Shown here one piece after another: positions 11,201-23,000 of a DNA stretch of 64,000 nucleotides. Location: NCBI GenBank assembly GCA_001643675.2, contig LSRY02000039.1, positions 30,001 to 94,000 of the forward strand, given 5' to 3'. A program made the position numbers and the translations under genes. This DNA is from Monocercomonoides exilis (taxonomy: Eukaryota; Preaxostyla; Oxymonadida; Polymastigidae). Every line of letters begins with the position of its first letter. Position 1 is the stretch's first letter. The notes under the pieces are model-generated. The model saw only the letters and a list, made by a program, of their open reading frames with translations. It did no database searches and was not told the DNA's origin.

Positions 11201-14200
11201 TGCTGTGTCCAAGTCCTCAGGTTATGGTTAATGCAATTTATTGGGAAGGATCGGCAAAAGAAAATGACGCAACAAACACAAAATGGGTGTTTGACGATTC
11301 AGTTCCACAAGGAGCAAATATATCAATTCTGTTTTATCTGTTTCCTCCTTCAACCGAGATTATTTATGTGGAAAGTGGAGTGGAGACTTTTCAGGAGTGC
11401 GGTAGCAAAGTGTATCCCTGTTTGAGCATTCCAATTGGAGTCGATGCATTGAACGAAAACAAAAAGATTGTTCATTTGAACAACGAAAATGAGCTGAATG
11501 AAACAATTGACAGAAATGGACTTCCACTCACGATTGAAGGAGAAAGGGCAGATAGATCAGAGTTGAAGATCTATGAATTTGGGTGCTTTTCTTTGAACTC
11601 AGGAACAGCTGCAACAACATTCACGCTTTCTCAGCTTATTTTTGTTCTTCCCCAGCCGCAACATGGAACAGAAAGCTTGGTTAACTCGATGATTTTTGTT
11701 AGTACTGGTCGCTTCTCTGTTGTTAATTGTCTCTTTGGAGCAGACGATGAATTAGGCGTTGAAACTGACATGTTGATTTCGTCGGTGATTGGAGGATTCA
11801 TCGGTTTTGATTCAGTTTCATTATCAAAACTAAAATTTTCTGGAGAAAGTGGGATCACACACACAAGTGGTGGAAGAATTTTGATGGAAAATTGTAATGT
11901 GACTTCTGTTTCAAGTGACGGAGAAGGATTAATGATAGGTGAAGCAGGAAGCATAGTGTCTTTGAAAAATATTCTTGTAAAGACAAGCGTAAATGGAAAT
12001 GGGCATTTCTTGAAATCCATAAATGCCTCTCAGATTGAAATATCAGAAGGATGCATTTTTGAAGGATGCCAATCTGTGATAAAAGACGGAGGATTCCTGC
12101 ATTGTGAAACGAGCGATGAAGGAGAATTGAGTATTAAAGACTCAAAGATTCTATTGTGCTCCGTTTCAACGTTAAGCGGAAGGGGAGGAGGAATTTTCTT
12201 GCATCTATTATCTGAAGCAAATTGCAACTATCAGTTCACCAATATAATCTTTTCAAAAAATACTGCTCAGCACGGGAATGATGTGTTCCTTTCCTGCGTC
12301 GATTTGAACAAAAGCGTAAGCTCATCGAGATTTGAAACACTCGTTGGAGACCGAATGGGAACATCAACTGAAATGGAAGGAATGGATGGATTCGTTTTTT
12401 GTGATTCTCCAATAGATTTGTCTTTTCTTTTGAACCAGAGAAAAGCATCAGAAAATATCATTTCAGATCTTGGATTTGATATATTGGGCTGTGGAACAGA
12501 AGAATATCCTTGTAATTCATTCTGGAGGGGTTATATGAACATTAATTTTATGCTTTCTAAAAAGACACTGAACGTCATACAATCAACAAAGGTGACAGAT
12601 GCTTTTGACTTGTCAGGATTCACTGTACGTTCATCTGATGAATTGTTATATTGTTCGATTTTTGTGGATTCAACAATTTCTTCGTCTTTGCCTTCTTCAT
12701 CATCTTCATTAGCTGTTTTTTCATCCTCGTCAGAAACAAGTTTTCAACGAATAGCATTTCAAATTCCTTCTGGCTTCGCTTCTAGTCATCGAAATTTGTT
12801 TTCATCAAATTCTGAAAGCGATCTTTCGTTGATTAACGTTTCATTCTCCTCCTCCTCCTCCTCATCTTCATTAGACTATACATTGATAACTGCAATAGGC
12901 AACTTTGTTCTGTTGAAGAGATGTGCTGTCGAAATGCTTTCATTTTCTGAGGCACCGCTGCAATTAATGTGTTCTTCAACATTCAATGAAAGCAATTTTT
13001 TGAATGTTTCATCTCCGAATTGTGAAGAAGGAGGAATTATGAAAGTTGCATTGAGTGAAGATAATAAAATGATAATTGAAAACAGCTCGATGAAGCTGTG
13101 CTCTTGTTCATTGAGCAATGGAAGAGGAGGAGCTGTATTCATCAACTGCTCATCAGCAAATCAGAAATTACCTTTTATATTTAGCTCGACAATATTTGAA
13201 GAGAATAACGCATTTACGGGTAAGAATGCGTTCATTATTAGTTCTGACTTGAACCAAACTGTGTCAGAGCTTTCTTTTGCATTTGATTATTTGATATTTG
13301 CTGATGACTCAAATGCATTTACCGGAAGCGATGGAAGGTCAATCGATGTGGATCTATTTCGATATCTAATTTGGTATCAATCTGATGCAGTTTATCTATC
13401 TTCAGCTGGGTGCGATGTTAAGCGGTGCGGAAGCGAGGCAGATCCATGTGAAAGCTTTTGGAAAGGGATGATGCAAGTGGGTGGAGAAGCTTCGCGAAAG
13501 AAAATGATTATTGACAGATCAACAATCATTAGAGACATGTTTGATTTGTCAAATTTCTCTATCGAATCACAAAAAAGTGAAATTGAAGAGGAAGTTAAGC
13601 CTGCACTAAATATGGAGCTGAATTCTATGATCAAGAATCAACATTTTTTGCTTCTTGAATCAATTTCTATTTTCACTTTGGCTTCTTTTGTAAATGCAGA
13701 AAAGGCTGTAATTTTGAATGAAATAGGTGAGCTTCAATTTAGCAATTGTGCTCTTTCTTCATATGCATCGACACAGCAGCCAGGGGATTATTCATTTGTG
13801 ATTTCTAGAAGTGGAATTATCAAAGCAGATAAACTTTTAATCCAGGACATCAATGCGATTCAGTCAATTTTCGTTCTGGAATGGAATTGTAAATGTTTAG
13901 TTTCAGAAGTGACATCTATTTCTGTGAGAATAGTATCAGGAAGTCTCTTTTTTTTTGAAGAAGAAACAAAAATAAATGGTAATTCTGCTTCTTTAATATG
14001 CAATGGATCCAGTTTTAACACTATAACAAGATTGGATAATGGACCAAGTTGGTTATCTGTAAAAACAAATCAGTCCATTGAACTTCAGGTGAACAATTCA
14101 GTATTCGAGTCGATCAAAGCAGGCGATTCAGAAAAAGGAGGAATGGGATTTTTCGTCTTAACCGAAGAGAGTTCGATGAAGATTTCACAGTGCAAAATTT

Positions 14201-17200
14201 TGCAATGCGGATGCTCCAATACAAAAGGAAAAGGAGGAGGAGTGTACATTTTTTCAGAGTTATTCGGGAAACTTGATTTTGCCTTCATAAAATGTGACTT
14301 TGATGGAAATATCGCGTGGAGGGGAAAAGATGTTTTCGTAGAATGTCGGAATATTGAATCTCAAATAAACGAAACGCAATTCAAATTTGACATTCAAGAT
14401 GGAAGATACAATCGAATAAATGCCATTTACGGAATTGATGCAATCCACAACAACCCAACTGATTTGATGGATTTCATTACAATTTATCAGCAAAGCACTA
14501 TTTTTGTCTCATCTGGGCAAGAAATGCGAGGCGAAGATAGCAGACAATGCGGACCAGTCAAATTGCCTTGTAAAACAGTTTCATATGGAGTGGATCATGT
14601 TTATGGAGATTTGCTGAGAATGCTAATAATTGATGAAGAAAGTACGATCAGCAAGGAAATGGAATTGGAGAATCTGATACTTAAATCGCTGAATAAACAA
14701 AAAGCAACAATTCGTTTTGATGACCCCTTGGAAAAATCACGAGATTATATCATTGATGCACTGAATGATGTGTTGATTGAGAGAATTTCGTTTTCGTTTT
14801 CTTCTTTTCAGCAGATCACTCAAGGCTCAGTGTTTCATGCGAAAAACTGTTCTCTTGCAATGGCCATTTGCACTTTCACTTCATTTGATTGCTCATCGCC
14901 ATCATCCGTCAACATTCTAATTTCTGTTGATTCAGCAGTTTGTTCATTTAGAGATGTGAATATTAATAATTTGGCATGCAAGTCAATTGCAACTGCAAGT
15001 GGTGGCTTTTTACTGTTGCAAGAAGTTAATTTGGATAATGTTAAAAGTGAACAGAGTTGCATCATTGCAAAGGATACAGAATTAGATGTTACATCTTCAA
15101 ATTTCGTTGGAGTGGATGTAACTTCTGACACATCTGCTATTGTATTGGTTATTTCAAGCAATGAGAAAATGCATATTGACAATTGTACGTTTGATAAAAG
15201 TTCGTCTCTTTCAAAAAAGGAATTTCAGCCACTCTTATGCATTCAACAAACGTAATAATGGATTCTTGCTTATTCTCAAATAACACGCAACGAGAAAAAA
15301 ACGAAAATGAAAGCGTTCTGTTTGACGATGTTTGTGTTTGGAATGGATCAATGCTCCATTTAATTAATTGCTCAGCAATCGTCATGGACGCTTCCTTTTC
15401 CACTTGTGATGCCGGAGGATTGAGCGTAAATGGAGGTTGTGTCTCCTTGCAAGCTGTAAATTTCACGGATATCAGGAAGCAAATCAATAAGTATCCTTCC
15501 TCCAGAAGAAATATAATCTGTACCAATTCTGGGCTGTTGGATGTTGTCAGCCTGAAAGGCGGTGATGGATTGAAGGACAATACCTCTCTTTGGATCCTCA
15601 GCGACGGATGCGCTCTGTCTGGCCTGGCTGCTGAAAGGCCATCTCCGTTTTTCATGCCAACCCTCCAAGCGATCGACACAAACATAGAAGGCAATGAAGC
15701 TGTGCTGACCTTCACAGGAGCCCTGCTCCTCCCCTGCAATCTGTCCTTCCGCATCATCACAGCCATCGGCGATGTGGAGCTGATCGACAGGCACGATTTC
15801 CACGAAGACGGCTTTGTGTCTGAGAACAGCACAATCTCCAAAATACCAGCAGCTGTGATTTCAGATGCGCCAGACACTGCAGATGTGTACGGCTGCATTC
15901 TATTTGGGGATGCCATTAATCCATCTTCAACTGAGCTTGCTATTCTGAAGAACAAAACAGAATCGAAGACTGGAAATGATAATTTGGTTAAAGGAGGAAA
16001 AGAAGGAAAATCATCATGGGCTCTTATAATTGCAGTAATATTTGTTGTTCTGTTCTTGATTGTTCTTGTTGTTTCAATTATTGTCACCGTTCGATGGAGA
16101 AAACAAAAAAGACGAACAAAGGAGTTGGAGATAATTGTGGAAGATACAGTGAAGAAGGATCCGAAGGTGTTTGAGATGGTGACGATGGAGATGTCGCCTG
16201 AGGCGCAGTGGAGGAGGGCTGAGAGGGAGGCTGAGAAGAAGAATGAAGAGAGGATAAAGAAGAGGGCGTTTGAGAATAGCTTGGGACATTCAGAGTCATC
16301 TGAGCATCTTCTGTCCGAGAGTGGCTCCACAGAATACATTTTTGGCCAAGACTCAGACAAGATTCCTGAATGGATGCTGGAGAAGGTGGATGAGAAAGAA
16401 GAGGAGGAGGAAGAGGCCAGAAAGCGAACACCATCACCATCCATCTCATCCACTTCAACCACTTCAACGACTGATTCAGATTCCACTTTTGTTCGGGGAG
16501 AGGATCTGTGTCCGACAACCTCGTCGATGTCGAACTTGGTGGATGCAATGGCATGCTCATCACCTCATGAGAAGCTGATTGTGGACTTGAGGGATTCGCT
16601 GTTCATGCTGCTTCATGGAAGGAATAAGACAAAGGAGATGGCAATTGGAAGTCTTCAAGAAAGGGAGATGACAGCTGCCCAGATCCTGTTCTGGGTGGCT
16701 AATCTCGCGCTTCACTCATTTGATGAAATGGAAAATGAATTATCTTCTTTGGCAAATCTGAGTCCTCATATCATTCTGTTCTCAGAGCACATGGTCATCT
16801 GTATCGCTCTTCACTCTGATTGCTCATCAGACTCAGATACCTCTTCCATCTCTTCATCAACTGTTGTAACATCTGCCAGTGATGATGATGATGATGATTC
16901 CCTGCCCTCATCTGCCTTTGAGGATGAGGATGATTTCAAAAAAGAGTGCCTGAGGTGGAAGGCGCCTGAATTACTGATCAACAAGAAGATGATGGCAACA
17001 AAGGAAGCAGTTTCATTTTCGATTGGGATGATGCTGTGGGAGTGCTTGACACTTCAGATCCCATTTGGAGAATACGAAGCGGAAGTTGCCGGACAGAAGA
17101 TTGTGAAAGGAGAAAGGCCTGATATGTCTTCCGTGGAGGAGGGAAATGAAGAAAAAACAATAAAGGCCTGTCTTTCCCACAATCCCTCTGGCAGACCAAG

Positions 17201-17405
17201 TCTGGTCAATCTTAAGAGGGGGTTCATATCTCACTTTCCAAAGGGAATGGCAATCTTGACTGTTGCAGATGCAATCGACTTCGAGCAAGACACGCAATAC
17301 TATGCCAAATGCAGTTCAAGCGGAGTCAGCCATGCAAAAAGATCCGTTGACCATCACCAGATTGAGGATGATGAAAAATCACTTTTGACTCGCATGCATT
17401 TGTGA
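5284..17405 (+). CDS. giant secreted beta-helix-like membrane protein with C-terminal pseudokinase (frame interrupted at 15213-15218)
   Basis: About 4040 residues in two overlapping frames (5284-15255 and 15237-17405). The N-terminus has a hydrophobic signal-like segment (FQLFIIIFKALFTWL). The ectodomain consists of about eight modules of 300-400 residues, rich in short Asn/Ser/Cys turns typical of parallel beta-helix or polymorphic-membrane-protein folds. Each module contains a CG-x4-5-C-x-[ST] motif (ACGFIDYPCSTI, GCGTEEYPCNSF, QCGPVKLPCKTV) and a GGGI[FY]L motif followed by KG-x-[DN]-x-F. A single transmembrane helix (ALIIAVIFVVLFLIVLVV, about 16018-16071) precedes a basic stretch and an acidic/Ser-rich tail. 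The last ~220 codons are kinase-like: RWKAPEL (APE motif), SIGMMLWECLTLQIPFGE (subdomain IX) and NPSGRPS remain, but no glycine loop, VAIK lysine, HRD or DFG is seen. This suggests a surface adhesin or receptor with a pseudokinase. The intact paralogue is at 44340-54164. The frameshift sits at an A6 run and may be an assembly error. Confidence 0.85.
15213..15218 (+). other. A6 homopolymer at the frameshift inside giant gene 1
   Basis: Upstream of this run the ectodomain frame ends SSLSKK; downstream, in the next frame, the protein continues GISATLMHSTNVIMDSCLF. From that G onward it aligns without gaps with GEMVVLSNCSKVNIKSCQF of the intact paralogue. One additional A in the run would join the frames. 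This could be a real inactivating deletion or a homopolymer miscall. Confidence 0.7.
15483..17110 (+). repeat. near-identical C-terminal segment shared (inverted) with 44578-46208
   Basis: From INKYPSSRRN to GQKIV the two giant genes are almost identical at DNA level, including long uninterrupted blocks around 15540-15900. Immediately upstream (DIRKQ versus YNNNPS) and downstream (KGERPDMSSVEEG versus NGERPSIHATKES) the similarity drops abruptly. The segment covers the membrane-proximal ectodomain, TM helix, cytoplasmic tail and most of the pseudokinase. Confidence 0.85.
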
Positions 17406-18065
17406 AAGAAGACATTAGCATTACACAAGAATATGAAGAAAACATGCTAAGACGATTCTCAATCTTTACAATGGGGTTGGATCGATCGTTTTCTGAATAT
17501 ACAAAAACATGGAATGGATATAGCATAATTCCAAAACAAAAAAAAAAAAAATGAAATGAAATGAAAAAGAAAAAAAAAGAAAGAAAGAAAATTTTTTAAA
17601 TAAAATAAATAGCGGTTGTCCACAACGGAGACTCAACCCAATGATCATCATTTTCATTTTGTCACTCCATCTTTAAACAAAATAAACACACGTGTAAATT
17701 CATGCAAAGAATTTGAAGTTGCTGTCTCAGAAACATGAACAAAAAATAAAATAAAAACAAATCGCCTTTATCCAATTTGCAACTTGTTATCACCAAATCA
17801 CAAGCACTTCGCAATAAAAAAAACTTTATCGTCATAATTTGAAGAGAAAATTATCAAGAGCGCTCTTTAGTATGTTTTTAGATTACATTCGGGATTTTAA
17901 TGCACGCCATAAAATAATAAACCTCAATATTCATCTGTAGTCATGATATTCAAATTTTTCTATCTGTAAAAGTTTTATTATATATTTGATCATAAAATTT
18001 TAAAATTGGTTATTGCTGTTCACATCTTTTAATATAATATCAAATTCTGAACGTAATATTGTGAT
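17406..18065. other. 3' flank of giant gene 1
   Basis: AT-rich with A-rich runs around 17538-17590. No gene or RNA is recognised. Confidence 0.4.
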
Positions 18066-18215
18066 TGATCAATGCACAGGATACGACAGGAAACAAAATT
18101 GTTATATGTTGCAGCTATGATGATAACATTTCGTGCACATAAGTTTTTATCTGTCGATTGTTTGAGGAAACTTTCATAAAATTTTATTTTCAATTTTGGT
18201 GAAATTCAAAAATCT
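18066..18215 (-). repeat. 150-bp dispersed repeat, copy 2 (inverted copy of 3451-3600)
   Basis: Reverse complement of 3451-3600 with two mismatches by eye. It is followed at about 18255-18291 by a (TTTA)n microsatellite. Together with copy 1 it forms an inverted pair around the giant gene. Confidence 0.85.
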
Positions 18216-18254
18216 TCTTTTTTTTTTTTATTTTTTTTTAATTTTTTATTATTT

Positions 18255-18257
18255 CAT

Positions 18258-18288
<31 letters not shown>

Positions 18289-18291
18289 TTT
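18255..18291. repeat. (TTTA)n microsatellite
   Basis: About nine tandem TTTA units directly next to the 150-bp repeat copy. Confidence 0.9.
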
Positions 18292-18553
18292 TTGTGGTGA
18301 ATGCCAGAACCTTCTTTTCATTTCTTTTTCAATTCAAAATCATTATTTGGCATTTAATCTTTAGAATTAATTCTAAAAGACTCATGAAATATTTTAATTG
18401 CAATTCGCGATTGCTTGTAAATAATAATTTCTAGAGACGAAAATTAATATAGAAATTAAAATAAAAAACTGAACAGTAAAATCCCTTTCAAAAATAAGAA
18501 CTCTTCAAGATTATAAATCTTCTCAAATAAATTGAAAAAATTTAAATTTCAAT

Positions 18554-19855
18554 TCAGTTTATAATTTTGATCAGCATTGGCAATGTGTGTTCAAGAACTT
18601 TTCCAACTGTTGCAGCAGCTTTATGGCTGACTTCCAGAATTTCTTCATGTGTTGGAGTGGCTTCCGGAGTGCACATATCTGTCACAACGCTCAAGCAAGC
18701 ACATCGAATACCGCTATAAAAATAATAATAATAATAATAATAAAATTGATATTAAATGATAGCCTTCAAATAAAAAACACATACGAATGACGTGCAACAA
18801 TCACTTCTGGAACTGTTGACATTCCCACAACTTGGGCGCCTGATATCTGCATCATTTTCTTTTCAGCATCTATCAAAATTCATTTATAAAATGAGCACAA
18901 AAAATTCAAATGAAAAGCTTGAATTCCATCGATCTATTTCAACCAAAAATATAATCTAAAAATAAATAAATCAAATAAATCACTTTTGCACATTCTCTCT
19001 CAATGCTTCAAAATCATTCATAGAATTAACTGAAAGCAACGAACAAGGAGCCTCCATTCTTTCCATACCGCTTTCATACGCAGGGCCAGCCATTCCAAAA
19101 TAAACTCCTTCCTTAAGCTTGACGCCAATATCCTCTGCTCCTTTTCGAATCATCTCTCTCATTTCTTTATCATAACAATTTGACATATCTGGAAATCTTG
19201 TTGAGAAAGGTGGAAACATATCAAGATTTGGACCAATGAGAGGATTTGATCCCATGAAATTAATATGATCGGTTATTAGTGAAATTTCTCCAAGATTCCA
19301 TCCAGGAACAAGGCAACTAAATTTTCATTTAAAACCAACATCAAAACAAAACAAAAATCAAACCCTGCTGCATTTGTAAAAACGATTCCTTTCACTCCCA
19401 ATTTTGCAAGGACTCGAACATAAAAAGTAATTTGCTGCATTGAATATCCTTCATAAAAATGGAAGCGTCCTTGCATGCAGAAAATTGGAACACCTCCAAG
19501 AGAAGCTAAAATAAGGTTTCCTAAGTGTCCTTCAACTGTGCATTTCAAAAAATTCGGAATTGTTGTGAAAGGAATTATCATTGGCGAAGGAGAAACATCC
19601 ATGTGATCTCCAATTTCTCCAAATCCACTTCCCAAAACAACAGCTAACATTTAAAGGCGCACAGAAATAAATTGTAAAGTTAAGAATGAAAAAAATTGTT
19701 CAATTAAAATTATATCGAACCAATTGAAGCCTTGAAATCTGGATTTTTCGATTTAATAAAACCTGCTGCTTCGATTACCTGTGCTTCGGTTGGAACTATT
19801 GATTTGAAATAAATGCGCAAAAAATGAAATTGAAAATGAAACCTTGGATCGACAT
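18554..19855 (-). CDS. purine nucleoside phosphorylase (trimeric, PNP/MTAP family)
   Basis: Six exons by manual splicing: 19843-19855, 19721-19795, 19364-19643, 19069-19316, 18785-18869 and 18554-18713, giving 286 aa (human PNP is 289). The predicted enzyme cleaves purine ribonucleosides with phosphate to free base and ribose-1-phosphate in cytosolic purine salvage. Family signatures appear in order: VVLGSGFGEIGDHM (phosphate-binding loop), GRFHFYEGYSMQQITFYVR, TNAAG across a splice joint to CLVPGW, LITDHINFMGSNPLIGPN, GPAYES, then GMSTVPEVIVARH and a terminal CLSVVTDMC. The 199-bp intron after GPAYES starts GTATGG. Splicing there aligns GPAYESDAEKKMMQISGAQV without gaps to the family, although the frame happens to stay open for 28 codons into the intron. 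The start lies 174 bp from the divergent gene at 20030, so the promoters may be shared. An (ATA)n repeat sits in the last intron. Salvage enzymes are expected in a purine-auxotrophic protist. Confidence 0.9.
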
Positions 19856-20029
19856 CTTCAACTTCAATATTATGTTATAATGGGTTATAATTATTTATTA
19901 ATATGATATCTTTTTCGCATTCCAAAACAGTAACTCACTTTTGCAACTTCTTTTTCGAAATATTCGAAATTATTAACCATAAGTGTAAAAATTTTTCAAT
20001 CAAAAATATTAATTATTGCTATTTTTGAA

Positions 20030-23000
20030 ATGGCAACTTCATTAAACGGACGCACAGACATTATTTCGCAAACAAAGACAAAGACTAGTAGTTTTAAAGA
20101 TACAATTGAGCAGTATGAAAATGCTCTTGCGAATATCAAAGCGTATGTTTTAATAATTATTGAATAAATAAGTAATTAATTCTTTTTTTGGAAACAGGAT
20201 ACTAAAAAATTCACCATCTTTTAATGAAGCAAAGATTGCAGAAAAAATGCATGATAAAAGGAATGAAAAAAAAGTGCAAAATACAGAAAAATGTTCTGGA
20301 TTAGATGATTTGAGCAAAAGCTCGCCACAAGAATCAAGTTACCAATGTGCACCTCAAAAAAAATATAATGAAATCGAAAATATTTCGGAATCATCCGATT
20401 CAATGCAAAATCTTACCAAAAACATAAGATTATCTCCCTCTTCATCACTTTCAACTTCATCCTCAAATGATTCTTTTATGCCTGTAACTTCATCTGCTTC
20501 AATAGCGCATGATGGTTACTTTAGCATTCGCGTTGAAAATCAACAAAAGTTAGACGACAACACAATTGAAAAGAATGTGAAAAGCATAAATGAAGAACAA
20601 TCAAAGTCTCCAGAACAGAACAACAGTTCTTTCGCTTACAAAGAAAATCAAGAAAGTAGCATGGAGTCGCATTCCTCCCTTTCAAGCTTGAAAAATCAAA
20701 CTTCTTCTCCAGTTTCTGCTCCGCCATTTTCTTTGAATGAACTACCGCCTCCTCCTTCCCCGCCTATTTTTCCTCCCTTCTTTCACCTTCCGCCTCCTCC
20801 GCCTCTTACAAGCAATTTGCAAAGCAAGGCAAGCCATCTGAATGCTTTGGATAATCGAGTTCGTTTCGACTTTTTATCATCTTCACCTATTTCTTCAGCA
20901 TCATCATCAGACACGTCTTCTCTTTCTTCATCTCCAACAACTTCTGCCAAGCAGGCCAAAGAAGAAACCGAACCAGAAACCGTAATAGAAAGCAAAACAG
21001 CTGAACCACTTTCTTCTTCAACTCAGACTGCAACTGAAAGTAGCTCTTCTTCTGTACCTCCTCCTTCATCCCCATTAGCTTTGGTGTCGAAGCCAATTGA
21101 ATTGCCCACAGCTTCGCAGACTGCCACACCCGAGCCCAAAAGAGAGATATCATCACAAGCAGCATTGCTAAGAGATGTTTCTCCTCCTCTCACCCACAAA
21201 ACAGAGCCTGTTTTCACAGAGCCCTTCGCAACCCCATCTTCTTCGTCTAATTCTTCTTATTCTTCTTATTCACTTCAATCAATTGATACGACTTCTGCTC
21301 AAATTCCTCCTTCTCTTTCTTTTCTTCCTCCTCCTCCGCCTCTTTCTGTTGATGCACTTCCAATCTCTCAGAAAGAAGAAGAGAAGATGTTCAATGCCCC
21401 ATCAGAACCACAACAACAAGCAAGCAAAATTTTTGAGTCAGAATCATCTCAAAATACTCAGCCATCTGAACTTGCAGTTATCTCGAACAAATTTTCTCAA
21501 ATTCAAATTCCTTTCTCTGCTTCTCCTTCTTCTGCTTCTTCTGCTTCTCCACTTTCTTCTTTCCCTTCTTCTTCTGTTTCTTCTTCACCTTCCTCCTCTT
21601 CCTCCTCTTCTTCTTCTTCTTCCATTTCAACTTCTCCTTCACATGTTCTTTCTGCTGTTCATCCTCTCATTTCATTTCCTCTTTCCACTTCCACACCATC
21701 TCCTGTTTTCACATCAAATTCATCAAATTCATCATCATCATCATCACCTTCTTCTTCTTCTTCTCTTTCTCCTTCTCAATCTTCTTCTTCTTCTAACACA
21801 CCTTCAACATTTCAAATTCCTCCTTATCTTCTCTCTCTACCCCTTTTACAACCTCAGATGTCTTCTTTTCTCTTCAACTCTTCTTCTTCTTCTTCTTCTT
21901 CTTCTTCTTCTTCTTCTTCTCAATCAAACTTGAAAGATGCCAAAGAAGACACAAAATTCGGGTTTTTTGAACAAGATCAATCACCTTCGCAAAGAATGAG
22001 AAGAAGAGAGGTTGAATTCAATGAAGAAAAAGATCACTTTTTTTCAGTGAGAAATGGAAATGTTGATGGGAAAACAGAAAGAGAAGGAGAAAGCAGCGAA
22101 GAGAAAGCGTTTGAACATGCAATAAACAAAGAATTTGGGCCAAGAGAAGGAAAAGAGATGTTTAATAATAATGTTGATACAAATAATAATGCTAATAAAA
22201 ACTATGGTCCCGTTTTAAGCAAACAAAATGCAAAAGAAGCTGATATTTTTGACACACGTTCGAGTTTTACTCGTCAAAAAGCAGATGAAAACATGGGAAA
22301 GTTCAATTTCCCATTGAAATTGACGAAATCTCCATTGCATTCTTCTTCTTCATATTCTTCTTCTTCTTTTGTGAATGACGAAGGGAAAGCGAAGAAATCC
22401 AAATCTCCTTCGAAGATGAAGATGAAAATGCCTTCGCCTTCTTTCTTCCGTTCCGTCTTTGAAAAGTTCCTTTCTTCCAACCCTTCTTTTTCTCCACCCT
22501 CTGCAAAATCAACAAGAACACCAGCTTCTTCATCTTCTTCTTCCATTTCTTCTCCTTCTTCTTCCTCCTCCTCCTCTCCTCACAAATCACTCCATCGTCA
22601 CTCTTCTCAGCCAAATTATATGCGTTCTTCTTCCACTTCTTCTTCCATGCGCTCTTCTGACAAGCGTAATTCTCCGTCCCCTAAGAAAAACAATACAAAG
22701 TTTCGTTCTATTTCTCCGTTTTCTCCTTCGCCGATTCGAAGGCCTCAGCACAAATCACCAAAAAAGCCTTCAATCAGACAATTGGCACTCAAAAATGGAG
22801 TTGATATCTCACCTCAGAAATATCAATCACCTTCTCATTCAAGATCATCATCATCATCTTCTTCTTCTTCTTCTCTTCCTTCTCCTTCATCTTCCTCTTC
22901 TTTCACATCATCAGACTCAAAAGCTCAGACATCCACTCGTTCATTTGGTGCAGTTCCTTCTTCTTCTCTTTCTCCTTCTTCTTCTTCTCCATCAGCGTTC

